Below are positions 35,528-47,142 of a DNA stretch of 64,000 nt, piece by piece. Within the stretch, counting starts at the first letter, position 1, and each line of letters opens with the position of its first letter. The translations under genes and the position numbers were made by a program. Below the pieces are notes generated by a model. That model had not been told where the DNA came from. It saw nothing but the letters and a program-made list of their open reading frames with translations, and made no database searches. The stretch is from Trogon surrucura. Its lineage: Eukaryota; Chordata; Aves; Trogoniformes; Trogonidae. The stretch covers positions 143,510,518 to 143,574,517 of the forward strand of contig CM036617.1 in the NCBI GenBank assembly GCA_020746105.1. Direction: 5' to 3'.

Positions 35528-38500
35528 TATTTCTAAAAGTAAATCCAGAGATCACTCAAGAGCACCCTAATGGAGGGGCAAATTTAAGGTACTGCTCACT
35601 CTCTCTGGGCTGTCAGCATAAAGAGCTTTCCAAAGGACTTTGGGAGTTTTGCACTTTGGCTTCTTGCTTCAACCTGGAAATTCAGAAATGTGACAGTGAT
35701 ATGGAGTCTGACTTTTAGGCTGGAGTCTGACTTTTAGGCTAAGGTTCAGGTTTAGGCTTTTATTAACCAAACTGATGCTCATTCCAAACTACACTGAATA
35801 AAATAAGACATTTTTCTTTTAAGCAAACCCAAGGGCCAGTAGGCTGCAGTCTCTCTCTGTAACTTTTGCCATCCAGACCATTATGGCAGATACCCCATTT
35901 TTAAATATTGCTTTGTCACACCAGCTGCAGGAAGACCAAGGAATTCTCCACTGCGATGCATTGGTTTTACTGTAGGGAAGGCAAATTCTTTTAAAATTCC
36001 TTTGAGGTAGGTCTGCTGGAGTCACAAAGTTAATATTTTATTATAGTGAATTTTTTGAGGCTTTTGCCTCAGTTTTACTCAGCGTGCCCTGTTCCAGCCT
36101 TTAACAGTCCTAGAATTGTCCAAGAGGGGAAATACTCTAGGAGTGAAGGTAAAGGGATGTTTGACTTTATCTAAGCCAAAGTTTTACTTGAGAGTTTGGC
36201 CATCCTAGACTTGTCTTTGAAAGTGTTGCAGTGAATGATAATTTCTCTCCATTTATTGCATCTCTTCCCTCCAGCTTCCATCCTTAATGAGATTTGGGCT
36301 TGAAAACAGGTGTTTAGGTCATGCTTCCAACTTCCAAATTCAGGCTCCCTGTTTCTGACAGCTATGAATTCATTCCTTCTCACTCAGGAAATTCTTTGCT
36401 GCTTCCATTCATCTGTCCCTGTCTGAAAACTGGCCAGAAGGACCCCAATTGTTCTTGCTGTTGATATTCCACAGCTAGAAGACAGACAAGTCCATTTGTA
36501 ATAAAAGTGAGATTTTTCACATCCTGTCCTTCTCTCACAGGCTGCCTGTGCCAGCATTATTTCATGCTCAGAATAAGCCATAAATCCAGAGGGGAAGATT
36601 TTTTACAGATAGCCAACTGTGTTTTGTATTTCCTCGGAAATACTTTATTATTTCAAAAACTTAAGTTTAAGAACTGCAGATAGTGGAAGCAGTGTTTTAC
36701 TTGAAGTTACACAGAGTACAGCTTCTGCAGCTCCAAGGGATAAACTTACAGCTACCAAAGTGACATTAATAAATAAAAAACACAGACAGGATAAGGCTTA
36801 CTAAAAATTACATCTTCCACCGTCTAAACATGAGTTTAATATGAGTCAATGGTGTTTTCACCGCTTGGCTCATAGTTTGATCATGGTGGTGGTCCATTAA
36901 AGAAAGGTATAAATAATTAACATGTCCCTCTAGGTGGCAAAAAAGAAGGTCTGCTGTATATCATGCTGTGGCTCTGTGGCCAAGGAAAGAGACCCATTAT
37001 AGAGTGTTCTATGAGCAGGAACATATAGCTATACAGCCCTGAATGTCTGCAGGGCTGACCCTTTTGTCTATAAAAATATGATTAGAGAAGCTCTAAAGAA
37101 ATTATTCATTAGGTTCACAACCAAGTTGTTTGGGGTTTTTGTTTGTGGTTTGGTTTTTATTTTTGTTTGTTTATTTTAAATATCCACAGTAGTATATAGA
37201 CACATACAAAAAAAATCAACTCTGAAACAAAACACTTCTAAATACATTATTCACATTTGGACAATTCTGACTTGAAGTATGCATCTTGCTGCCAGACTGA
37301 ATTGGTTTGTAGTTGAGCAAAGGATTGGGTCATTTTAAAAATCATTCTATTTCTGAAGAGCAGTTATATCGAAAGTGGAGCAGGGAAGGTTAAGAAGGAT
37401 GGTTCCAGGAATGATCTGTGTGTTTCCAGGCGTATAAGTAAAATTTTGAGGCTACATGCTGATCGTTGTAGAACGAGAGTCAGTTTCCTAGGATATCATG
37501 TAAGATATCACAAACTGCACACTTAAAAGGTTGACTTTGGTTCTCTAAGCATCAGCTTCAAAATAAAAGGTTACTTAGAAGAAATAGGTGCAATCTCACT
37601 AGGGTTGTCTCAAACTTTCATCTTTTATATAACGAGAAAAAAACAAGAGATAAAGAAGTAATCCACACAGTTGGCTGCATAGTCTGAATAATTTATTTTT
37701 AATGAAGTACAGAGGGCAAATATCCAATAGTAATCTACAAAAGCATTAAAAATCTTGGTATACTAACAATTTTGCCACAGTGTCTGTGACAAAAATCTTA
37801 TCAAATAATACAAATAATCTATCATATCTTTGCTTGTTGTTGCCCTCCCAGCTCTGTTTCATTTCAACAGACAAGTAATTATTGTGTAGTTGCTAGCTGG
37901 AATAAGGAAACTATTTGTCTGGGAACTTTACAGCCCTTGTAACAAAGGTATAATGCCCATACGTGAGTACCCAAGCAAACTCATGCACATGCAACTTGGG
38001 ATATGTAGTGCCTAATGCCTCATGGGAGTGAGGCAGAATGCTTCATATTGCTCCATAGCTGTACAAACTCAATATACAGAACTACTCAAGGCATGGCACA
38101 GATGGGCTCCAGAGGATGTGAGCTGGAGCACTGTTGCCTATTTTGCATGAAAAGGCATAGATAGGGGCCTATTAGCAGAGAGATATGGAGGCTTATTTTG
38201 TTAATGTACTATCCCTTGTTGACCATTTCATCATCATGGCTGATAGCCTATATTTCCAAGAAAAACCTAGAAAAACTTGCTTGACCTGCTGTTCATGTTA
38301 TGGTCTATTTGATGAGGTGTAATATTGCTTGTCTGACCCTAAATTATTGAGACAAATCAATGGTAGTTCTTCTGAATTACAAATACCTCTCATTTTCAGT
38401 GAACAACTATTTTCTTCTCAGAGACATGAAGTGTGACCATCTTGGATCCAAGCTAGACCATCCCTTTTTAGGAGAGCAAAACAGGTATCTTCATGTAACT

Positions 38501-38734
38501 CTTGGCCTGGCATCAGGCTAAACAGGAAAATAAGACATTAAACACAAAATTCCTGCAAGTGCTCAGAGTTAATTTCTTTTTTTTTCTTTGTTACCAGAGC
38601 TAGAATTTGGATGCTGTTTACAATGCAAATGCGTAAGAGATATAAATATAAGTCATAGGCACTGATCTTATGTTGACCAGAACATGGATAGAGCAGGGTC
38701 CACATGTCACTGTGTCTCCACCCATACTTTCTTA
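35528..38734. other. Gene-free stretch
   Basis: No gene or dispersed repeat was recognised. A 19-bp tandem duplication at 35702-35739 is listed separately. A GT-rich patch (TTTGTTTGTGGTTTGG-like) lies near 37130-37170. Confidence 0.5.
35702..35739 (+). repeat. 19-bp perfect tandem duplication
   Basis: The unit TGGAGTCTGACTTTTAGGC occurs twice in direct succession without mismatch, followed by a partial echo (TTTAGGC) a little further on. It looks like a recent local duplication. Confidence 0.9.
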
Positions 38735-39354
38735 CATAGAATCATAGAATCATAGGATGTGTTGGACTGAAAAGAACCTTTAAAGTTAGTCATCTAGTCT
38801 AACCCCCTTGCAGTGAGCAGGAACATCTCTAACTAGATCAGGTTGCTCAGGTTGCTCGTCAAGCCTGACCGTGAATGTCTCCAGGTATGGGGCCTCAACC
38901 ACCTCTCTGCACAACATGTTCCGGCATTTTACTACCCTGATTGTACACAACTTCTTCCTGATATCTAGTCTAAACCTACCCCGCTCTAGTTTAAAACCAT
39001 TTTCCCTCATCCTGTCGCTACACACCTTTGTGAACAGTCCTTCACCATCTTTCCCATAGGCCTCTTCAGATACTGGGAGGCCACTATAAGGTCTCCCCAG
39101 AGCCTTCTCTTCTTCAGACTGAACAACCCCAACCTTCTCAACTTGTCCTAGTAGCAGAGATGCTCTAGTTCTTTGATCATTTTTGTGGCCTTCTTCTGGA
39201 CCCACTCCAGCAAGCCCACATCCTTCTTGTGTTGAGGATTCCAGAGCTAGACACAGCACTCCAGGTGGGATCTCCTCAGAGCAGAGGGGCAGAATCAGCT
39301 CTCAATCTACTGGCCACACTTCTCTTGATGCAGCCCAGGATGCAATTAGCCATG
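38735..39354 (-). mobile_element. CR1 LINE 3' end, antisense, about 620 bp
   Basis: Starts with the antisense tail CATAGAATCATAGAATCATA. It continues through the 3' untranslated region and the C-terminal ORF2 region. On the minus strand a long open piece (38786-39259) keeps [20 protein letters not shown] followed by [17 protein letters not shown], plus [18 protein letters not shown]. It then passes CCTTCTTCTGGACCCACTCC and stops near TGCAGCCCAGGATGCAATTA. Its layout matches the split copy at 15481 more than the short copies at 28 and 30 kb, so it is probably a different CR1 subfamily. Divergence is moderate to high. Confidence 0.87.
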
Positions 39355-40345
39355 TTCAAAACCATACAAGAAAACAACAAAAAAAGCATCTCTGTTCACC
39401 ACGGTAACTACTTCAATTAGCCAACATGACCATCTAAGAGGTTGCTTACTTTTTTTTTTAATTGAGATTTTTCTTCTTATTTGTGTCTGTGTACATTTGA
39501 GTGAAAAGAATCAACCCAATTAGTTTTGTAGTACCTTGAGGCCATCTCACGCAGATTTCTCAAATCTAAAAGGTTTGGATTTCAAATGTTGGGAAATAAT
39601 TTACTTTTTTTTACCAATTAATGAAGTAAAATCAAAATCATGAAACTACTCCATTAACTTTGTAAAAAAAAAAAAAAAGAATCTTCTTTAAAACAACTTT
39701 TATTTTTGTCATGTTTTGAGGCTGACAACTTCCAGTTGTTCCAGCTGGCCATTGTGTAGTCAGCTGTCCGTCCACAAAGAAACCTGGATGAGTGGATATT
39801 GAATTGTTTCAGACAAAATTCATCATTTATTTAATAGCTACATTGACAGTCCTTAGTGTGTTATCACTATCCTTCCCCAAAAAAAAGGCTTTAAGAAGGT
39901 TTCGGGCCTCAAACATTCTTAGCAATACATGGAGCAGTACCAGAAACACAGAGAGAATGAACTGCCTTCTTTGGAAAGAAACTTCTTGTGTAACCATGAC
40001 TTGCTAGACCACTAGCCTAACCAAGAGAGTCCATAGCTCCTATCAGATGTCCAGACTGGAACACGGCTCTGGTTTTTAAAAGTCCAGTTACCTGTCCCTC
40101 AGTCTGTTGACAGTGAATCTCACTAAACAAAAACCTTCATGGTTGGAAGAAATAGATCTCTGGCTCCTCATCAGATGTATTTGGCTAGCCTTCTGCCATC
40201 TATAATTCAGTAGGAAAAAGCACCAAACTCCACAGACAGATGAGATTGGACTCTCCACAGATCATCTGGAGGATTCACCCAGTTTTCTATATCTGCAAGC
40301 CACTGGATAACCAATCGCCAGAAAGTCTTCATCTCCTTTGAGGTT
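39355..40345. other. Gene-free stretch
   Basis: No gene or confident repeat. There is a 15-A run at 39664-39678. Open frames are short. Confidence 0.5.
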
Positions 40346-40770
40346 ATAGAATCATAGAATCATAGAATGTTTAGGGTTGAAAGGGACCTCTGGAGATCAT
40401 CTAGCCCAACCCCTCTGCCAGAGCAGGATCCCCTAGGGCAGCCACACAGGAATGCATCCAGGCGGGTTTGGAAAGTGTCCAGAGAAGGAGACTCCACAAC
40501 CTCTCTGGGCAGCCTGTGCCAGTGCTCCGTCACTCTCACAGTAAAGATATTTCTCCTCATGTTGAGGTGGAACTTCCTATGTTCTAACTTAAACCCATTA
40601 TTCCTTGTCCTATTACTGAGCACCACTGAGAAGAGATTATTTCCTTCCTCTTGACACCCACATCTCAGATATTTATATATATTAATAAGATCTCCTCAAG
40701 GTTAACAGACCCAGCTCTCTCAGACTATCTTCATAGGAGAGATGTTCAAGTCCCTTAATCATCCTTCTAG
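40346..40770 (-). mobile_element. CR1 LINE 3' end, antisense, about 425 bp
   Basis: Begins with ATAGAATCATAGAATCATAG, the antisense tail, and then GGGTTGAAAGGGACCTCTGG. The minus-strand frame at 40360-40626 reads [20 protein letters not shown], then [20 protein letters not shown], which is the CR1 ORF2 C-terminus. Beyond it the antisense of the RLRELGLF segment is still seen (ACCCAGCTCTCTCAGACTAT). The match fades at about 40770. It is 5' truncated and moderately diverged. Confidence 0.87.
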
Positions 40771-40775
40771 GTCCT

Positions 40776-40875
40776 GAGCAATCCTGTAAGGTACTGGGTA
40801 CTCCCACTTCCCCCGGTCTTCCCAGGGTGCCCAAAGATGCTCAAGACCTCCTCAGCCACTTGTGGGACACCCAGG
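40776..40875. repeat. Possible ancient amniote repeat scrap
   Basis: The stretch TGTAAGGTACTGGGTACTCC, then CACTTCCC, then GGTGCCCAAAGATGCTCAAG resembles a widespread but diverged amniote pattern of the type 'gtactcccattgaagtcaatggg ... tgctcagcacct'. I cannot name a family, and the match is weak. Confidence 0.2.
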
Positions 40876-41009
40876 TGACTGTGCGATACAGCAAACCATT
40901 TCTCCTCATCTCCAGAGAAGGAGTTACATTCTGAAGCACTAGATTTCTCTAGCTCTATTTTCATATGCATAACAGGCTATCTGACATAAAGTTATATAAT
41001 TAATAGGAT

Positions 41010-41029
41010 ATAAATAAATAAATAAATAC
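41010..41029 (+). repeat. (TAAA)n simple repeat
   Basis: About five units of TAAA, nearly perfect. Confidence 0.85.
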
Positions 41030-41688
41030 ATTATTTTGATACTTCACTCAACAGCATCTAACAAGCATGAGGGAAGGGACGAAATGTAAGAAAATATTAA
41101 TTTTTAAGTGGAGAACACAGAATGACCTCAAAAAGTAAAATCATGATATTAATGAACAGTATTGAAAAGGTAATTAAAAATGTTATTAGAGATAATTTCA
41201 GGAAAATAGCAAATGAAAAAATAATCAGCATTGATAGTTAAATCTCCTACTCTTAGATGTTTTTTCCCACATGAAATTTTATTGTCTGTAAATATGTACC
41301 ACGTTTTGTAATACAGAACGGAAAGGCTCGAGTTGATTTTTTTTCTTTTCCATTTTCTTTTCAGAAACGTAATACAGTTAGCTGCTTGCACTAGCTTAAA
41401 AATTCCTTCTCAATCCGAAAGGGAATTTCACAAATGTTCTTCCCCTTCTTTACTCAGGCTGTGCCCCTCTGTGGCAGCCTGCTCTCCCAGGGCAGAGAGG
41501 CTTAAATCTCTCAGATCCCCTGGGGGTTATAAGGTCTTACAATCCCATTTATTTAGTCAAATGACCCAGTCACGTCTATCATTCATACTGTGCACATTTT
41601 GAAGAAAAATTGGATGCCCAGTGGATTTCACTTTCATATTCCATGCACCTCGTTGGTTCACTATGCACCATTATTACACACACGTGTG

Positions 41689-41714
41689 CTTTCTTTCTTT
41701 CTTTCTTCCTTTCT
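41689..41714 (+). repeat. (TTTC)n pyrimidine repeat
   Basis: About five CTTT units followed by an imperfect sixth. Confidence 0.8.
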
Positions 41715-44700
41715 CATAATTTGCTAGCTCTAGGCACTGAGGCATCTGTGGCATTTCAGCCTGCAGAAAGATGCAGTGTTCCATCCCAATGTAACATAAT
41801 TTCATATGGCAACATAGAGACAGTCATTCTTGGTATGGACAAATCTAAATGTCTGGAAAGTCCATCCACCCAGAATCATAGGACAGAGTTTTGAATCGTG
41901 AGATTAAAAAAAGTATTTTACCATTCTTTTATCTGTCATTTAACTCTTTAACCTTTAGTATTAATGACAAGTAACAGGAGAGAGGAGCAGGGATTGGAAT
42001 GCAATAATCACAAAAAATCTCCCATGGCTGAAGCAGTTAAAGGGCATCATAAAATCAGACACCACTGTATGCTCATCAGCTTCAGCCGCAAGTCAAAAAT
42101 ATGAACACTAAGGACCTATTTATCCATGCTTATGACACAAAATTAACATGTGTAAAACCTAACAGCACAATCACTTCATTTCTATTCTTAAAATCTGTTT
42201 TAATGCTCTGTCAACACATTATACTGAGAAAACATGGAGAATCTGGACTCAATTTAGTCATCTCAGGATTATACCGCTTTGGATATCCTTGCCTCAGTTG
42301 GAAGAGCCAGCGCATGATACCAGTCATTCACATTCAGCAGCATTTTTTCAAGAAAGCAAAGTATAAAAATGATTTTTTTTTCTGTTGAGCAATGTAAGTA
42401 GCATGAGGCAATATGTTATTGTGGCCCTCCCTGTCTGTACAGTATGTTACACAATGACATTTCTATATTGGTTAGCCCCTTTTTATAACACATAGTCAAA
42501 ATACTACCACCAACAAACACAATAAACAGAGGAGTATTACACAGTGAACTGCATCACCTAGCTGTTCAATTTATATAAACCTTTTTAACAGTAATATTGG
42601 TACCTCAGATTTATTTTATGTTGTAATTTTGTTTGCTTGTTTAAAGGAATGGAAAATTTTGCTAGTAATTTGTTGGACTCCAGCATTAAACTGTAAATTT
42701 TCAGCTAACTTGGTCTTTCAGTCCTTTCTGGTTTATTTCTTTATCCTGTCAAATGAAGGGATTGCAGAAGCAATAGAAACCACAAACTAAATCCATGAGA
42801 TTCCAAGTAAATAACAGCAATGCTCCAGCCTCTCGGGCATCCTGGATGGTAGCAGAGTTAGTAGAGACTTGTAGTATCTGATGAACAGAGCTGTGAGTTT
42901 TATAATGAAATGTATGAAGTATATATGTTTTCTGTTTGGTAGTTTTCTTCTTTGCTAGTCACCCTTCTATGAAAATTGTTAAAGAACAAAGCAAACACAA
43001 ACAGTTGTAGTGTTTGCATCTACCTTACATCTAAAGTTACAGTTACCACTAGCTTCTTCTTTAAATAATATGTCAGGTATTTCCTTACTTCTCTCATCTT
43101 CTCCACCTAATTACCAAATATTTCCTAAATAGTAAGTAATTACATGATTCAGAGGGTGGAAAGAATAATAAATAGCTTGACAGCAAATCTTACAAGGCTG
43201 TTCATAATCAGAATGTTTACGTATTTAAATCAGGACCATGACTAGAAAATTACTTGACGTTGAACTAATTCTTAAATTATTTACTCCTCAAAAGAAATTG
43301 TGCCTGTTTCTTTGAGGTTTCTTCTCATTAGATTAAACTTACTGTTTAATTATAAATAACCAATAAACATCTAACACACAGAACATAGTTACTCAACCAG
43401 CAAAATAATGATTTACAGCAATGAGTAGGAGTATTAAGCATCTTTAAAAGTGATGGGATTTAAATCACCAAGAATCAAGAGACAATGATGGAAATGAAAA
43501 TTATTTCTAAATAAATGAGAATTCTAAGTAAATAAATTACTTGTTTATATTTAGGAAATGAGAGCAAAAGAGGATAAAGAAGTCAGTATGTGATAATTCT
43601 GTACAGTACATAATAAGACTTACAAATTTCAAAAATAAGATTGAAGTATTTGTAATCTAAACTTGTACAAACCTTTGAAATAATTCATGTAGAATATATC
43701 AAGAAAACGTAAGCTACTATAGAAACCATGAGTCTGTTTAGTGCTAGCTTTTTTATCCACGTTGACTGCAAATTCATGTTTGACATCAATTTTTTTAAGA
43801 AATACATCAAAGCTATATGAGACTATGTTTGTAGGCTTTTCTAATGCAGACAGCTGCACTGTAATGCAATGAAAATATTTCTTTGACCTTCCTCAGTTTT
43901 TACATTCAGAGTCATACTACGGTTACTGTACATCCTTTGTTGAGTGTAGAATCTTTTAATTTTTTTTCCTATCAAATGATCTGCTGTTCTGAAAAAGCTG
44001 AGTAAAATTAAGATGATTTGCAAAGTGAGAAGACACTGTAAGTAGAGAAGGGAATTACCTCATCATTTAGTAAGGTTATTGTACAGATCTGAGTATTCTG
44101 CTTGTGTCTAGCACACAGTTTTGAAAGGCACATTTTTTTTTCAGTATTCTGAAAAGTTAGTTCAGTATTCTATACTAAACAATAAAAAGACTTTATTAAG
44201 ATCCTTCCTCTTTGGAAAAAATCTGAATTGAAAGGACGCTTGTCTGTAGAATCCAAACTCCAACCTGTCTTGTTTATGTTTTAGCATCTTGGATGTACCA
44301 GTTTCATTAGCATCTCTCCATAAGGCTCTTGTTTCTTAAAGTGTATCAAGGTGCACATTAACCTGCCTGCCTCATTAGCTATAGTAGTTAGACAATGTGC
44401 AATTGGTGACGCAGATAATTAGATATTTTCTTTCGGTGCCAGGTATTAAATACAGGCCATCTACTTCCAGTCATTCAACACTGACTTCTCCACAGCAACA
44501 ATCTCTTTATTTGTTTCATATGGATACTGGAACATTTTACAAGGATAGTGGAAAGTATGTAAAGAAGCTGGAATTCCCGAGTGCCTGCAAATGAAAACTA
44601 TACTTTATATGTTAAGATATTTGAGATATCAGTAATTGCTTCAAAGAAGCAGAGCTTGAAATCCCACATAAGTGAAGACTCGCAGTATTTGCTACCAAAG

Positions 44701-45942
44701 CTGTGCAAAGTATTTTGGTTTTAAGTAGGCTGAGTATTTGAAGATAGGAAAGCATTAAAGGGCTTGATAAACCTTAGACTTAACCAGTACATAATTTTTT
44801 ATTTGTTTTTATTTGTTGTATTACACTCTCTGATATCACAGATTTTCATAATATTTGTAAGCAAATTATATCTGTCTCTTCCACTTTTGATCACTGTATG
44901 AGACAGTGTCCCCTTAGCACTGCAATTTTCCAGTTCTTACTGCAAAATGACTGGAAAAATACTTCTATAGAAAAAGTGAAAAAAGAGAGATGATTCGTTC
45001 AACTCTATTGCTGCAGACTGGTAAAGGCTCAGGGAGGTAGAGGGAACCAGGGGTTTCTCTGTAAACTGGAAGAGCCATCCTGAAAATAAGCAAAATCAGC
45101 AAAATGGTTGCCATTCACAGAGCACTATTAACATTCCTTTGAAGGGCGATGGCCTGAATTCTTTACAGCAGAGGTAACTAAAACCTGGTTTACTTTGCTA
45201 GAAACTACATATACAAGTGAAGTCCTTCTCTTCCTGAATACAGAACATGAGACTGAAGACCAGTTCTACTTTGGATTTTTGGTTATGCATGCTGTTCTGA
45301 CTGATGAGATGACTCTTCCTCTTACCCCTTTATCCTACACTTCCCATTATTTTCTCCATTTGCCAATGAGAGGGAGATAAAACGTTCCCCATAGGCTGTA
45401 AGGAGTTAGTGGTTGGGGTAGACCAAAGAATGTGTTTCCTTAGGCCAGCAAACAAGACAGCAGAAAAGCAAAAGAGCCCTCACTTCCAGCTGAGCTGAAC
45501 TTTCCCTCTCCCTGGGACTACTTGTCCTATGACACATATTCATCAGCATCTTTGTGTGAGTCTCTTGCTCTATTTTCAATCGGTTTCCCATAATTTATTC
45601 TTTTTTTTTAAAAAAAAAAATGATACAGCCCAGTTCCAGCACCACTGAGCTCTTTAAAAGTAAATAAAAGTAAAATTTAAAGCTTAAATAAATACAATTG
45701 TTCATGAAGAAAAAGAATCTCATTGTCTGGTTTGGGAAATTTACCCAAAGCTGTTTTTTCGATCCTTAATTGAAAAACTGATCCTCCAAAACATAAGCTG
45801 AAATACTAAAGACACTGGGGTATTGGCATTGGAGCCCCAGACCCCTGAGGCCCCGGAGGAAGGCAAGATGAAGGAGGAGTTTGCCTTGGTTGATGAGGGC
45901 TGAGTTAGGAATCAATTAGGGAATCTGAGCATCCATAAATCC

Positions 45943-46185
45943 ATGGGCCCTGATGGAATGCACCCACGGGTGCTGAGGGAGCTGGCAGAAGTCATTGCTA
46001 GACCTCTCTCCAGCATCTTTGGCAAGTCGTGGGGAGCAGAAGAGGTACTTGAGGACTGGAGGAAAGCAAATGTCACTCCAGTCTTCAAAATGGGCAAGTC
46101 GGAGGACCCAGGTAACTACACACCCGTCAACTTTACCTCCATTCGTGGAAAGGTGATGGAACAACTTATCCTTGGCACTGCATGA
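45943..46185 (+). pseudogene. CR1 ORF2 fragment, start of RT domain
   Basis: An 80-codon piece containing MGPDGMHPRVLRELAEVIAR and [20 protein letters not shown], then PVNFTSIRGKVMEQLI. It corresponds to the first RT motifs of CR1 ORF2. It ends at a stop where the following conserved segment has been lost, then the sequence resumes in another frame. Not a host gene. Confidence 0.85.
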
Positions 46186-46368
46186 CATTGTCAAGGGGAA
46201 GTCATGTTAGACCAACCTGATAGCCTTTTATGAGGACATAACCAGGTGGATGGATGATGACAGTGCTGTGGATGTGATTTATCTGGATTTCATTAAACCA
46301 TTTGACACAGTATCCTTGTAGCTAAACTGAGGAAGTGTGGTCTGGATTATCAGGTACTGAGGTGGACT

Positions 46369-46596
46369 GTGAACTGGTTGAGTGAAAGAAGCCAGAGAGT
46401 TGTGGTCAATGGGACAGAGTCTCATTGGAGGCCAATATCTAGTGGAGTCCCTCAGGAGTGGGTACTGGGACCAGTAGTATTCAATACAGTCATCAACTCC
46501 CTGGATGAGGGAACAGAGCACACTGCCAGCAAGTTTGCTGATGACACTGAACTGGGAGGAGTGGCTGACACACCAGAAGGCTGTGCTGTCATCTAG
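46369..46596 (+). pseudogene. CR1 ORF2 fragment with RT catalytic motif
   Basis: A 75-codon piece with [10 protein letters not shown] (motif B, where the family has VPQGSVLGP; the GS to EW change should harm function) and the catalytic FADDTELGG (motif C). A stop follows at [11 protein letters not shown], where the family continues with QRDLDRLE. Confidence 0.85.
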
Positions 46597-46701
46597 TGAG
46601 ACCTAAAGAGGCTGGAGAGTTGAGTGGGGAGAAATGAAATACAACAAAGGTAAGCATAGAGTCTTGCCGCTGGGAAAGAACAGCCCCATGTAGAAGTACG
46701 G

Positions 46702-47142
46702 TTGGGGTCTGACCTGTTGGAGAGCAGCTTGGTGGAAAGACGACTGGGGGTCCTGGTGGACAGCAGGATGCCCATGAGCCACCAACATACCCTCGTGACC
46801 AAGAAGGCCAATGGCATCCTGGGGTGTCTTAGAAGGTGTGTAGCTGCTAGGTTGAGAGAGGTTCTCCTCCTCCTCTACTCTGCCCTGGCGAGACAACATC
46901 TGGAATGTTGTGTCCACTTATGGGCCTCTCAGTTCAAGGAGGACAGGGAACTGCTTGAAAGAGTCCTTTGTAGAGCGACAAAGATGATTAAGGGAGTGGA
47001 ACATCTCCCTTATGAGGAAAGGCTGAAGGAGCTGGGTCTCTTTAGCTCGGAGAAGAGGAGCCTGAGGGGTGACCTCAGGAATGTTTATAAATATGTTAAG
47101 GGCATGAGTGCCAGGTGGACAGAGCCAGCCTCTTCTCAGTGA
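46702..47142 (+). pseudogene. CR1 ORF2 fragment, C-terminal part
   Basis: A 146-codon piece with [55 protein letters not shown] and LGLFSSEKRSLRGDL. It leaves the CR1 frame after VYKYVKG. The last conserved part continues in another frame at 47115-47333 with [20 protein letters not shown]. Confidence 0.85.

Larger units (their letters stand above)
40876..45830. other. Gene-free AT-rich stretch
   Basis: Five kilobases with no recognisable exon or dispersed repeat. Simple repeats are a TAAA run at 41010-41029 and a pyrimidine TTTC run at 41689-41714. The rest is AT-rich with many short frames. Confidence 0.5.
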
